64,000 nt of DNA from Atrina japonica. Taxonomy: Eukaryota > Mollusca > Bivalvia > Pterioida > Pinnidae. The notes beneath the pieces were generated by a model that searched no databases, was not told where the DNA came from, and saw nothing but the letters and a program-made list of their open reading frames with translations. The stretch is from assembly GCA_030159075.1 (NCBI GenBank), contig BROG01000003.1, positions 2,179,501 to 2,243,500 of the forward strand, in the 5' to 3' direction. The position numbers and the translations under genes are program-made. Of the stretch, positions 1 to 11,151 are shown in pieces; the stretch's first letter is position 1, and each line of letters opens with the position of its first letter.

Positions 1-132
1 AGTATACATGTATAATTGTTTATAGGCTAATATTAGATAGAAATAGTCATATGCTTTGAAAATTATTGAAAGATCAAAAGGACGGAGTTCACCATTACAA
101 GTATAATTACTCCTGACATTACAACTTCGCTT

Positions 133-468
133 CTACATTCCCAAACAGTTGGTTGGTGTCATGTTAAGGAAACAGAATGTATTGATGTGAAAAGTTAGGT
201 CAACGTTCAGGTTCGATCCCCGCCGGAGACGATCTCTTTGTAACGTCTGGAGGTTTCCATCACGTGTGTGAAAGTTGCCAGTTTCTTGCCACAGGTCGGT
301 TGTTCTCCATTTTCCCCCACCATTTAAACGGTCATGTCCGTAAATGACATAGGGAGACCCATTCAAACAAACTTTTTTCCAATAGTTATGGGTACCACGA
401 TACCCGTCTTGAATACAAACTCCTTTGAAAATCGTGTCTTGAGCCGAGGATATGGTGGCATATGGCAT
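133..468 (-). CDS. Possible exon or ORF of unrecognised protein
   Basis: An open frame of 111 codons on the minus strand ends at a stop near 133. I do not recognise the product. The first 80 or so residues look coding: they are rich in Gly, Trp, Tyr and Asp (for example NGSPYVIYGHDRLNGGGKW), and the DNA is more GC-rich than its surroundings. The last 25 residues look less constrained. It could be the last exon of a gene entering from the right, with an acceptor somewhere near 440 (for example after CTCAAG), or a fragment of a mobile element. No partner exons were found in the next 1.5 kb. The function is unknown and whether it is a gene at all is uncertain. Confidence 0.3.
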   Translation of the reverse strand: MPYATISSAQDTIFKGVCIQDGYRGTHNYWKKVCLNGSPYVIYGHDRLNGGGKWRTTDLWQETGNFHTRDGNLQTLQRDRLRRGSNLNVDLTFHINTFCFLNMTPTNCLGM

Positions 469-862
469 TAAATGATTATATACAACTAGAACTTTGGATG
501 TACTGATATAGGAGAGAGCTTCCTGCCAAATGTTAAAAGTTAATACTCAGATGGACATTTGGCCATAGCAATAGCTCATCTGGCCAAAATAGCAATAGAT
601 TACATACAGGTGAGCTAAATGTTTTTAAAGTTCCTTATATTCGATCTTAATAGAACCGAAAAAGGCAAAAAGTGCACAAATAATGTTTGTCCTTTTCAGA
701 AAGTGTCGTGTTTTTGGTAAATCTCAATCCCATGACTGTTTTGTATGATTAACAATAGATCTTAAAGATATTCTAAAGGTTATTGATAAGCATAATATAC
801 GAGGTTTGCTTGACAAATGTTGAGCTTCATATATCAGGATTTGTCTTCTGGGAAACGTATTA

Positions 863-1300
863 CACTATTTTTCAATATAAATGTCCATCGATACATTGGC
901 CAATGATGTTTAAAAGCCTCAATGCCAATTTATTGACTATCCAGGAAGTCCTCCACTGCATGTATGACATCATCATCATGTCTGGAAATGGGTACTGGAG
1001 ATGCCCTTTTTCAATTTTTGGGAATATATGGGATTCTGATGGAAAGAGATCAGGTGAGTAATGGGGATGTTGAATCAGCTGAAGGCAACAATTATTAATG
1101 GCAGCCATAGCTATGACAGACCTGTGAGCAGGGGCATTGTCCTGGTGAAACAAGACACCTTTACCAAGTTTTCCACAAACACTTGATCTTATTTTTTTTC
1201 TCTCTTCACTGTCTAAGTGATGCATAATGTGTCACAGATAACAATAACATGGATTTTAGCGTCCATATCAAGAGTTGGCACAGAGACATGCCTGTCATCC
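863..1300 (-). mobile_element. Decayed mariner-family transposase fragment
   Basis: A minus-strand frame (872-1225) reads as the C-terminal half of a mariner (Tc1/mariner, DD34D) transposase. The block HQDNAPAHRS carries the second catalytic Asp. It is followed at the correct 34-residue spacing by HPHYSPDLFPSES, where the third catalytic Asp of the family (PSD) is Glu. The end, GQCIDGHLY, matches the usual C-terminal RW-KCI-x-x-G-Y region. Sequence upstream on the minus strand, to about 1300, shows weak similarity to the preceding region but no open frame, and the N-terminal DNA-binding domain is absent. The copy is therefore 5' truncated, has a substituted catalytic residue and is almost certainly inactive. 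It lies just beyond the 3' end of RPS21. Terminal inverted repeats were not identified. Confidence 0.75.
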
Positions 1301-1514
1301 CCACATTGCTCATATTTGCTGTTAACCAAAAGAAACCAAGTCGGTTAAAAAAATACCGGACTTGTAAAATATTACCTTAATATTTACTCACACAATCAGA
1401 AATACTTAAGTTATTTTTGCACAACATAAGGCCCCATTGAAACACAAAAAACTAAAGACATAGATTTTTGGACAGGATTTTACTTTTTCCAACAAATTAC
1501 AAGATCTTCATTCT

Positions 1515-3073
1515 TTAAAAGTTCCTGTAAAATAAACAAAACAATGATGTTATATTGATAGTCTTCTACCAATCTTAGATTCTACATGAAAGAAAATCAA
1601 GAAATGCCTAGCTGATAATCCAAAATATTTCACAAAGATATACAAAAAAGTGCAGTGATAATGGCAACAGATAAGATCCATAAATTCGCTATAGACATCA
1701 TCAGGTGCCCTTTGTCAATAGAAATGCCTGCTTAAGGTTCATTTATGAGCAGATTTTTATTTCATTTGCAAACATTGTAGATATTGACCTAAGAATCATG
1801 TATATCAAATTTCTAAGAAATCTGATCATTGGTTCATTAGAAGATTTTTAAAGATGTACCAATATTTGTGACATTTTATGAGTCCCTATGGGCCCTTTTT
1901 CATTCACAACTTGAATGTGGCGGCTAAGTTTGGTTGAAATTGGCATATTGGTTATTGCAAGGAAATCGAAGATGTTTAAAAGTTAACAATGCCAGCAGAT
2001 AATGACAGACAAAGGATGTTACAATCGCAAAAAGTCACCATGAGCCTTTGACTCGGGTAACTTAAATACAGCAAAAGGTAAGAATAATGAAATTGGCCCA
2101 TTGGCTATTGCAAAGAAATTGAAGATGTCTAAAAATTAACAGCCCCTAAAAATAATGATAGAAAAAGGACAATAGTAAAAAGTCACTATCAGCCTTTGGC
2201 TCAGGTAACCTAAATACAGGAAAAGGTAGGGAGAATGCAAAAGACTCACTAAACAGCCTTCACAATTCATTATGAGAATATTCCTAGCTCTTTTATTTTT
2301 ATTCATCCAAATTATTATTAAAAAAAGAATGCTAAATAAATTCTCACAAAACCAGTAATGGCTAGCTACAAGAAGCCAACATTTAACAGCAGTATGACCT
2401 TTATCATCCAAGTTTTTAAATCTGAATATCAAATATCTGTTCTTCCATACCTCCTTGTACAATGTACTTCTAAAGAATCGCAGAATGTCAAATGAACAGA
2501 CAGAATCATTTCTAACACAAACAATACTTTTTATAAAACAACATCAACAATGTGATCACTGTATACAAAAAAATTAAAATCACAAAATTTTCTTCACACT
2601 TAAGATATTCAAATATGCAAATTGTGTGGGTACATACTTTGCCAAAAGTGTATCTCTTTTTGCCAGTCTGTTGATAGAGTCATCAGACTCTCCCTGAAAA
2701 AAAAAGAATACATTCTAACAGTAAGTGTTGATTTCACTTACAAAATTAAATAAATTAAAAATGTACATGTAATTGATTGCTCAATTTATTCATGTCAATG
2801 TTTAATTGTTTTTCTTGTATAACTGATGAAAAAAAAAAAGGCCCGAGGGTCCCTAACCCTTAACACGCTTATCGTAGCATATGCCGTTTTACAGCTTATA
2901 TCTCTTTAAGATCAAAAGTTAAATTGAGAGGAATAAGCTTGTAGACGGATACAAACTTATTTATTTAAAGTAAGGACCTGGAGGTAACAAGATAACTTAC
3001 CATCCTTCTGATGTTTCCACAGATAGCATATGTTGTATTTGTCCCTGTCATACGACCAGTACTTGGATCCACC

Positions 3074-3162
<89 letters not shown>

Positions 3163-6100
3163 CACAAAATATCAAATGTCCATATTACAATACATGTACA
3201 TGGTATCTCATTTAACTCATCAACCCCCAGAAAAAAATGGACAATTCTGAAAATTTGGAAGAATGTCATTACCAAAATGTAAGCCTGCCTCAACAAAGTG
3301 AGCTAAAAAGGAAGTGTCCTAGAGAAATCTATTTTCAATCTGTACCACAACTAGGGCTGTCATTGATGAGATTTTCTATATCGATATGTAAAAAGTATCG
3401 ATATATCGATAAATTTATTTATTTGGTATTTCTGCATTCAAAATAAATAGATTCTTTATAATATTTAGGTGTGTTATTGTGTATTTGACTATCTGAAGAT
3501 GAAAAAAAATCAATCATTACAAGAAAAACATTGTTTATTTGAACAAATTAAACAATTAGAATGAAATGTAACATAGTTCAAGAATATGAAGTAAAATGAG
3601 TGGAAAATTTTGGAAACTGAAAAAAAAAAAAATATCCTGTGAAATGCAGTGTAAAATGTATCAATACTCAAGAATTATATTGATTATCATATCAAATTAA
3701 TTTTTATATCGATACATCGATATCAAGTCTATCAATGACAGCCCCAACAACAACATTATATGTTTGTGTAACAGCAGAAATATGCCTACTTCTTGGTGTA
3801 GCAATCATATTCCATATATGATACATATATGAGCTTCAGTAATACCATACATGTGGTAAAAGAAAAAACGTGATTTATACCTCAATGATGAAAAGAATAG
3901 TTTTAGATCAATCATGCAAACATTTTGGAGGAAAATATTAAAAAGAAAAATAACAAAAAGAATAACAAAAAGAATAATGAAAAGACTGTAGAAAACGTGC
4001 AAAATGAGATTTTTTGATATTATTTCAAATGTATGTAAATAAATGAAATTTGATAAATCAAAATGTAACAAGTAAATAAATATGAACAATTCATTCATAA
4101 TTTTAAAAGTTTTTTCAATCAACTTACATCAGAAATGTTGATCTGAATAGATGCATGATCCTTGGCAGCGATGATTCTGTTGCTGGCAGAACTGAAAAAT
4201 GTGTGAAACAGTAAGTGTCACCTCCCATATACTTGAATATATTGATTAGTTCAATGACTCAAACAAAATATTTAACCTCTAATATCACAAAGTCCTTTCT
4301 CTCATCAAATTATTTTACTTCGAATTTGTAGCCCTTTAATAAAAGCTTAGAGTTGTCATTTCAACTTTTTGAAGAAAGTGAGACATTATGTAAACAACAT
4401 AAGGAATGGATGCGGATTAGTGGTAGGATTTTATTTATATTTCAGGGTAGAAATAAGATGTCGCCCACAGCGAGTTATTATCATGCTGGGCAAGTAGCTT
4501 TCCTTTGGAAGTTGCCCAGGTTGCGAGCAGAAGTTTTGTTTGATGGCACCTGTGTGTAGTTCAGTATATTTAATCAGTCCTTTATACTGATATTCAGACA
4601 GGAGTCATCACACATTTTAGAAAACTGCAGACATTTTGAAATAAAAAAAAAATTACGGGTCAACCAGACCAGTGAATAAAGAAATTTCACTGGTCAAAGA
4701 AAAGTTTTTTTCACTGGTCTGTACATATACACAATTGAAATGAAATGGAAAATTACTGGTCATTTGGACCAATCATCTGATAGATTTCACCGGACTTTTG
4801 TAAAATTCACTGGTAAGACAGGTGAATTTCAAAAACTCTGCAACTGTGACATATTCCTTAAACAAATTATATCAGACTTTCCTATTAATCTCCAGTCTAA
4901 CAACCACCAAACTTGTCCTAAATTTTTTTTTATCATTTTATTTGATAAACCAAAAATTTCAATAAAATTCCCATAAAATACATGGTTTTACCAGAAACTC
5001 ATCTGCTACCATTCATGTCATGCATTTAGGCCTCTGAAGAAGTTCATTTCCATTTTTGATATTAATTAAACTATATAAGATTTTTGTACGAGTTTTGTCA
5101 TAGATCGAGGATAATGCCATAAGTGTTTGACATAAAATGGTTCTAAACTGTACTTTGTAAAATAAAATGACAATCATTAGAGGAAAACTGTTAGAAATTT
5201 TCTTTTATCTGAGCCCCTGAAATCTGAGCTGGGCTAGCACATTTTAAATCTCGGTCCGCCACCCCTGAATAAAAAATGTTAAGCTCTAGCCCTGTATTTA
5301 CATTCAAAATGAATACCATTTTAAAGATACTAAAATAATAAATAGAAAACTAAGTATAGACTATATCTTTAATGTATCTTTATTGAGTCTTTGACGTAAA
5401 ATAAGTGTGAAAGTTATTGCTATAGGTACAGTACATGTTTTGATTACATGTCATCTATCCATTGTTTCGCTTTGGGAGTACAGGTGTCATTCTATGGACT
5501 TGCTTTTCATTGCGAGCCAACTTCTTTGATAACATTTAACAAAAATGCAAAAGTTTAAATAAATTGGGATGCTTCAAAAACATTTTTTTTTTTCAAAAGA
5601 TGAAATGACAGCTTTAAGGTACTTTCCCTAAGCAAAATCTAAAGAGTCTTATTTCCCTACAATTAATATTTATTACCCAAATTAAAAGACAATGCATACA
5701 TGCATATCTTAGTGTACTGAAATCTTTCCAAATTAGACTTTAGGAATACTTCCAAATATGGGCAAGAAAATACTGCATATTACATATGTATACATGAAAT
5801 GTATGTAAGGAAGTAAGTGGAGTATCTCGGAAATCACTGTTTGGGACATTTTGGAAACTTTTTGCGCTTCTATTACTCTGACTAATGAACTATTATATAT
5901 CAACTGGTAGAGTAATGACGAATGTAAATTACACTAACAATAATTCAGATGATGCTCCACTTCCAGAGCAGCGACACCAAATGTCAAAAATAAATTTCAA
6001 TTTGATTTTGAACAAAAAAAGGATTTGTGCCTTTTATATCATCCAATGTGAAAAGTTACTTATGTTTTCGGTGAGGATAATCTTTCTAAAGAAAAGGGAA

Positions 6101-8117
6101 GTTGCAGGCAAGATCACTAAGTGTTTTTAATTCTAATACAGTCAATTATAACCAGACAGGTGCTTCGCACTGCCAATGTAAACAATGAGACGTGTCTTAC
6201 CTTTCTTATTATATATATATAGTGTAACTGCATTTGGATAAAGCATATTGTTTGGCCATATTAATTGTCCGGTATATCTCAAAATTATGTTTTGAAGAAA
6301 CAAATAAAGAATATAGACTCAAAAAGAAGGGATCATGGGCAAGGGGCACTAAGAGGGTCCTGTCCACAAGTAATTTCTATGGAAACGTTGAGGGAAGTAT
6401 GACCTTGATGTTTCAATACAAATTAGTCCACAAGTACCCGTGACCGACAAGGCGATTTACCGAAACACACGAGTTACCAAAACACAATAAAATTACTAGA
6501 GCAAGGTGCAAAAGTTGTAATATATGTTGTAGAATATTTCAAAAATGTAATTTGTAACCTGATTTATGTATACATGTAATTATGAATTAAATCCGAAAAA
6601 ACTTCTGAAACGAGATTGAAACACATAAGTAATAATTTAAAATGTGTTTTGTAACATGATTTATATATAATTAAAGAGAGCGATGCCCTCATATATGTTG
6701 GGAAGCTCACAATTTTCCTACTACATCCAGGTATCCATACTACTAATAGTAAATTATCTGTTCACATCGGGAATTTGCAAATGGAATTAACAAAATGTCA
6801 AAACTACAGCAACTTCAGCCCAATGCTTGACCAGTAATCCTTACCAACAGCTTAACTGTCACAACAAAACTTTGACGTCATTTTGCGACTTGTGATTACT
6901 GTATCTAGTATGATTCAGTCTTGTTTCAAAAATTTATTCAAAATTAGTCATACTTGTACTAAAATTATGTCTAAAAAAACATTTTTAATATATATACAAC
7001 ATTTGTATCTTGCTCCAGTAATTGTAGTGTTTTTCGGTAATTGTTGCCTGTTTTGGTATATCGCCCATCATCCACACTTGCCAATTCTCCCCCATAAATG
7101 CTGAGACTCCCTTATTGTAATATTTGGTTAATATCTTCGAGAAAAATGCATATTGCCTCCATGAAAAAAATTAATTTTTTTTATTAATTCTTACAAAAAT
7201 TTAGTCTCCCTAGTCCAAACTTTCTGCCATGATTTTAAGCGATTTTGGGGGGGAGGGGGGAAATCAGGTTTTACCACAAAAAACAGATCGCTTTAAATCA
7301 AGGCTTAAGAGTCTCCTGTGAGAATGAAAAATCTCCCCCATGAAAATTGTTCAAGGTTGGCAAGTCTGCAGTCACCCTGTGACCTGTTTAGACTAAAATT
7401 CTGCTACCAACAAAAAAAAAGTTTAACTTAAAATTAAATTGGGGAAGAATTTCGACCAAAACCCTGTTGTAACACAAGCCGACTTTCTGTCCTAATTTTA
7501 AATTAAAATTTAGCTTGAAATCAGGACAGAAATTCAGCCTTGAGAAGCCCTATGCCAGTAAGTTTATATCTAAAAGTATGAATATACTGACAGGACTTTT
7601 TCTGTCAATTTTGGGAAAATGCCATTGGCAACAAAACTGGGAATTTCACATAAATCCATGTCAAATTGGGAAAACACGGAAGTCCAAATGTAATGGAATA
7701 TCTTTTTAAAATGCAATATCCCTTGCATTAATTTATTCATTTTCCGTTTTGGCCATGGGCTGAACACACCTAATTGGGAAGTTTTTTCGTCAACTTTGGA
7801 GAAAACACATTATATTTTGCATTGGAATGACGCCGAATTTGGGCCCAGTGAAAACTATAGAAAAAGACCCGACTGATCATATGAATTTTAGGTATTTTAA
7901 TGCACATCAAACTGTTTGTATGATGTATATCAAGGTATAACCTGCAGTACTACCCTACACGTGTTTAGGCTTAAATTAGCATGACCCATCACAAGTCAGC
8001 CAAGACCATAAGGCATAGTATGACATAGACTTAGTAATTAATGCGTACCACTTTCTTGGGATATACATATCAACGAATTCTCCGGCATCGTTCTGCATTT
8101 TGATCCCTGTATTAGGC
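1515..8117 (-). CDS. RPS21: 40S ribosomal protein S21, complete
   Basis: RPS21 is a structural protein of the small ribosomal subunit (eS21). The coding exons on the minus strand are 8098-8049 (start ATG; exon acceptor at 8117), 4191-4128, 3072-3001, 2693-2638 and 1524-1515. Together they make 252 nt, 83 residues plus stop, exactly the length of the animal protein. The N-terminus MQNDAGEFVDMYIPRK, the middle SASNRIIAAKDHASIQ, then TYAICGNIRRM joined to GESDDSINRLAKRD, and the C-terminal KNF are all diagnostic. All junctions are GT-AG and in phase, including a last exon of only 10 nt (G-AAC-TTT-TAA). The first intron lies in the 5' UTR (8118-8217), behind a TOP-like first exon. Introns carry hAT-like and other repeats. 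The acceptor at 3072 abuts a long TA microsatellite. Identity is secure; the 10-nt terminal exon is inferred from phase and sequence. Confidence 0.95.
1740..2235. repeat. Dispersed repeat, two tandem copies
   Basis: Two related blocks (about 1925-2090 and 2090-2235) share phrases such as GGCCCATTGGCTATTGC, AAGATGTCTAAAA and AAAAAGTCAC. They belong to a low-complexity dispersed family with GGGCCC, TTAACA and GACAGACA elements. Similar blocks occur near 13540, 27950, 32640, 40385 and 51690. This copy lies in RPS21 intron 4 (between exons 2693-2638 and 1524-1515). Confidence 0.5.
3078..3158. repeat. (TA)n microsatellite
   Basis: About 40 uninterrupted TA dinucleotides lie in RPS21 intron 3, ending six bases upstream of the exon acceptor in the sense of the gene. 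The repeated Tyr-Ile open frames across it are artefacts of the repeat. Confidence 0.97.
3354..3744. mobile_element. hAT-like non-autonomous element
   Basis: The segment begins GGGCTGTCATTGAT and ends with the reverse complement ATCAATGACAGCCC. Just inside both ends is an ATCGATA-rich subterminal region (TATCGATATATCGATA on the left, ATCGATACATCGATATC on the right). The interior is AT-rich and non-coding. Ends of this kind are typical of hAT-superfamily miniature elements, but no clean 8-bp target duplication is visible, so the superfamily call is tentative. It is inserted in RPS21 intron 3. Confidence 0.6.
4440..4620. repeat. Dispersed repeat related to 17270-17480
   Basis: The stretch containing GCCCACAGCGAG, TTTCCTTTGGAAG, GATGGCACCTGT and AGTTCAGTATATTT matches, in the same order, the block at 17270-17480 in VCP intron 16. 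The two differ by many substitutions, which suggests an old family. This copy lies in RPS21 intron 2. Confidence 0.5.
4625..4850 (+). repeat. Dispersed repeat, inverted partner at 30745-30945
   Basis: Shared phrases include ACAATTGAAATGAAATG, ATTACTGGTCATTTGGACC and AGATTTCACCGGACTTTT. The second copy, in VCP intron 1 (30745-30945), is in the opposite orientation. Both carry repeated TCACTGGTCA-type motifs. The family is non-coding and of unknown class. Confidence 0.65.
6270..6440 (+). repeat. Dispersed repeat related to 56338-56470
   Basis: The order TATATCT, ATGTTTTGAAGAAA, AATAAAGAAT, AGACTCAAAAAGAAGGG, GGGCAAGGGGCACTAAGAG and GGTCCTGTCCA is shared with 56338-56470 in the same orientation. 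At 56.2-56.4 kb the same sequence forms the right arm of a foldback, so this copy looks like a one-armed or truncated version of that element. It lies in RPS21 intron 2. Confidence 0.55.
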
Positions 8118-8217
8118 CTGAAATGTGATAAAGTTAATTTTATTTCTACAGAAGAAACAGAAAACAAGTAAGAACAGTCTAAACAACACGAATCAATTGG
8201 CTCATGTGCTTTCTCAC

Positions 8218-8249
8218 CAGTTAACACTCAGAAATGGCGACGAAAAAGG
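8218..8249 (-). promoter_or_regulatory. RPS21: RPS21 non-coding first exon with 5' TOP-like start
   Basis: Read on the minus strand, a pyrimidine run CCTTTTTCG at 8249 begins a short segment ending ACTG|GTGAGA at 8218, a good splice donor. The matching acceptor (TTTCAG) precedes 8117, 19 nt before the ATG. A C followed by a pyrimidine tract at the mRNA start is the hallmark of terminal oligopyrimidine mRNAs, which include nearly all animal ribosomal protein transcripts and are translationally controlled by mTOR and LARP1. The transcription start is inferred from the motif, not shown. Confidence 0.6.
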
Positions 8250-8528
8250 AAGCACATGTTTACCCACAATGCAAATGTTTTTTATGAAACACCGATCCCG
8301 AATGTTAGAGAAGTTTGAAGAAGGGTCAAGTACCCTTGCTGATTGACGTGTATTTCAATAAAGAGGGTGTAACTGTTAGTTTAGCTTATACGTGTTTTAT
8401 GATAATCAAAACGGACTTTGACACAAGTTGAAGGCATCTGTTATCAAAATTTTTGCTGAAAATTGGTCAAAGAAAAGGCGGGAACGATTCGTTTACAAAG
8501 ATTATTATCTAACACCACCGTCGACTGC

Positions 8529-8655
8529 GAGGGAGGGATGGCGAAATCTCAATACGAGTGCTCCGAATTTTAGTGTTTGTCCATGTCGAGGCTTGCCGAG
8601 TCATGGTCTAACAAAATTTTCTGCACGAGTATTGAGATTTCGTCATCTCTCCCTC
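8529..8655. mobile_element. Foldback element upstream of RPS21
   Basis: Two arms of about 33 nt (8529-8561 starting GAGGGAGGGATGG, and 8623-8655 ending CATCTCTCCCTC) are inverted complements with three or four mismatches. The inner sequence also pairs partially. Such compact palindromes are typical of miniature inverted-repeat elements. It lies about 280 bp upstream of the inferred RPS21 transcription start. Confidence 0.65.
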
Positions 8656-9879
8656 AAAATGATGTTTGACTGTTTTTCTCTCACGTTGAAACAGTGAAAA
8701 GGAGCGACTACACCCATCGCGGACAAATCGCCCCCACCAATTAGACATTTGCCTTATCTTTAGCGCTAGATCTATTTAATTTTTTTTTATTTTACATTCT
8801 ATATTGCCACACTGGTCTAAATAAAATTCTATTAAATCTTCTATCATTTCATTTGACCATAATTACTCGGTGCCATCATTCTTTCTCCCCTGCCATTAAA
8901 TATGCACTATATACATTTGTTATTGTGAACAAAATTGTATCATTCCTAAACGCAACTCTGGCTAATTATCATCAAACTTTCAAGAAAAATAGGATGAGAT
9001 TCTATTCCTCCAAAGTCCATCAATGCAAGGAAATATGTTATTTACGTCCCTGATCAAAGTTTTCTTTGACTGTTTTACCAGAGACATATGTCTCTGGTTT
9101 TACACTAAAAAAAATTCCAAAACTTTTACGATTATTTCTTGGTCAAAGAAAACCTTGAAAGTGCCAATAGGTTTTAGAATCATTATTACAGGCCTATATA
9201 AAATATTATATTTTCGTAAAAGGAAGCTTTTGCGTACTGTTTCGTGTTATATTACTTTATTCCATTGCTTTTTGAACTTCTTGACTTCATTAAGACCACT
9301 GTGTCTTCACAGGTTTGGTGTAATCTATCCTGTATCTTATTATGCGTCTGTAGTTCTAAGTTAAACCAGAGTTATCGTGACCTTTTTCTTTCGGAGTTAA
9401 TCAGGAGCAATTATATAAAGACGATTTCGGGGACTGTATAACTCACTATATAACTCACCCCTAAAGACACATTTGGTACTGGTCTAAGTCACTGATATAC
9501 AGACGATTCCATTTTCAGGGGTTGATGAGTTAACATAACTGTAGGCTATAACAGAGACTTTGGGTACTCCACATAACCTGAAGGACAATAAAACGTAAAA
9601 CAAAGAAGTGCTTAACACGAATAATCCAGACGTTATATTCCGCCGATCTCCGATTACTCCTCGAGATGTTGTATTGTTGTTTAAAATGTCCCATTCAAGA
9701 ACCTTTCACTCATATGGAGACGTCACCAATGCCGGTGAACTGCTTCAAAGTTTGGCCTATGCTTAACTCGAATGATTACAGCGCCCTCTTCCGGTCAAAC
9801 TCCCTCCACTGGAAATTTTTAGTCATTGGTAATCATGATATTTATTTTGGTCCAACACCACTCTGATACTACAAATAAA

Positions 9880-10570
9880 TACACCGAAGTTGATATAAAC
9901 GATGCTGGAATTTCTAATAGACAATATATCTAAAATGTTCGGAGACGTCTTTCAACAAACTGTCGGCATTCCTATGGGAACCAACTGTGCTCCTTTATTG
10001 GCTTAGCTGTTCCTTTATTCAAACAAACCAAACTTCATTCAGAAGCCTCTGATCAAAAGAAGAAAATGCTAACAGTGTCCTTTAATTTGACACTTAGATA
10101 TATCAACGACGTTTTGTCAATTAATAATGACAGATTTCAAAAATATGTCAATGCAATATATCCCAACGAACTAGAAATTAAAGACACAACATGATCAACC
10201 ACACGCGCTTAAAACTTGGACGATTTACTTACTATAGACACACACAGGAAATTAACATTAATAACAGCAATTTTGATACGACTAACGCGACGATTTCGGC
10301 GTTTCCATGGTAAATTTTCCACATTTAAGAAGTAATATCCCGCATATGTTTACATCTCACAAATTATCCAATATGCTAAGGCCTGTTCAACATTTGAACA
10401 TTTCAAATACAGAGGTAAACTACCTACTGACAAGATATTGACACAGGGATATCGAAATTGGGTTTGATGTCAACGTTCCCCAAATTTTACGGTCGGTATA
10501 ATGTTCTTGTTTGATATTACTTTCACTAAATGAAAAGTTGAGTTACCTGTTCAATAGCGGTTGTTGAGTC
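9880..10570 (+). pseudogene. Decayed Penelope-like reverse transcriptase
   Basis: The plus strand encodes reverse transcriptase fragments in shifting frames. First comes MLEFLIDNISKMFGDVFQQT followed by VGIPMGTNCAPLLA and a stop where Asp is expected. A second frame gives LRYINDVLSINND, in which the catalytic YIDD motif has become YIND, then YPNELEIKDTT. A later frame has DDFGVSMVNFPHL-like sequence. Motif order matches the palm domain of a retroelement polymerase common in marine invertebrates, which I associate with Penelope-like elements; the class is inference. Stops, frameshifts and the altered catalytic Asp show that it is dead. The 3' tail continues to about 10800. Confidence 0.75.
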
Positions 10571-10800
10571 GTCTGTACCAATTGTGACGAGGATTTCCCC
10601 TCACCTATTTCATATGAATTTGACTTTGGACTCACGGCGGGCATGACCGGTCAACAGCGGATGCTTACTCCTCCATGGCACCTGATACCACCTCTGGACT
10701 TCCAGAGATTCGTGTTTGTCCAATATTCACCTGATTTTTAAATGTATCCTGGATATCCTGAAGATTTATACTCTGGTATCTGTCTAAGATTTTCATATTG
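10570..10800 (+). repeat. 3' tail of the retroelement, copy A
   Basis: This segment runs from TTGTGACGAGGATTTCCCCTC through GGACTCACGGCGGGCATGACC and GATGCTTACTCCTCCATGG to GGATATCCTGAAGATTT. It directly follows the reverse-transcriptase remnant. Two further copies without any coding part lie at 43637-43862 (plus) and 56695-56925 (minus), consistent with 5'-truncated insertions of one retroelement family. Confidence 0.75.
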
Positions 10801-11151
10801 TTTTATCTACTGCAATTAATTATTTTTGTATCATTAATGTTTTATTTGTTGATTATGTTTTTGGTTATTTTATTATTCAAATATGTCTCAACTCATTTTG
10901 TAAAAGTCCAATTCTTTGAAGAACTGTCAAAATATATTTACATGTATTTGACATTCATTAATTTGCTGAGTAAGTATGTGAAGCTTAATACATGTAATTT
11001 GGTATCTATGGTTTTTGTATAATTAAGACCTAGATTAAGCAGATTTCACCAACCAATGTTTTAGGGTCTAGGTACACTGCCTTAATATAGACATTGCAAC
11101 GTCTTACATAAGTAAGTTTATATATAATTTCAATTCGGTGAACATGTGGGG

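Noticed and set aside
184..235. Box B-like GGTTCGATCCCC on the plus strand
   Set aside because: No pairing T stem, no box A at the right distance and no terminator; likely coincidence.
2957..3296. Open frames of alternating Tyr-Ile on both strands
   Set aside because: They are translations of the TA microsatellite; the real exon here is RPS21 3072-3001 in another frame.
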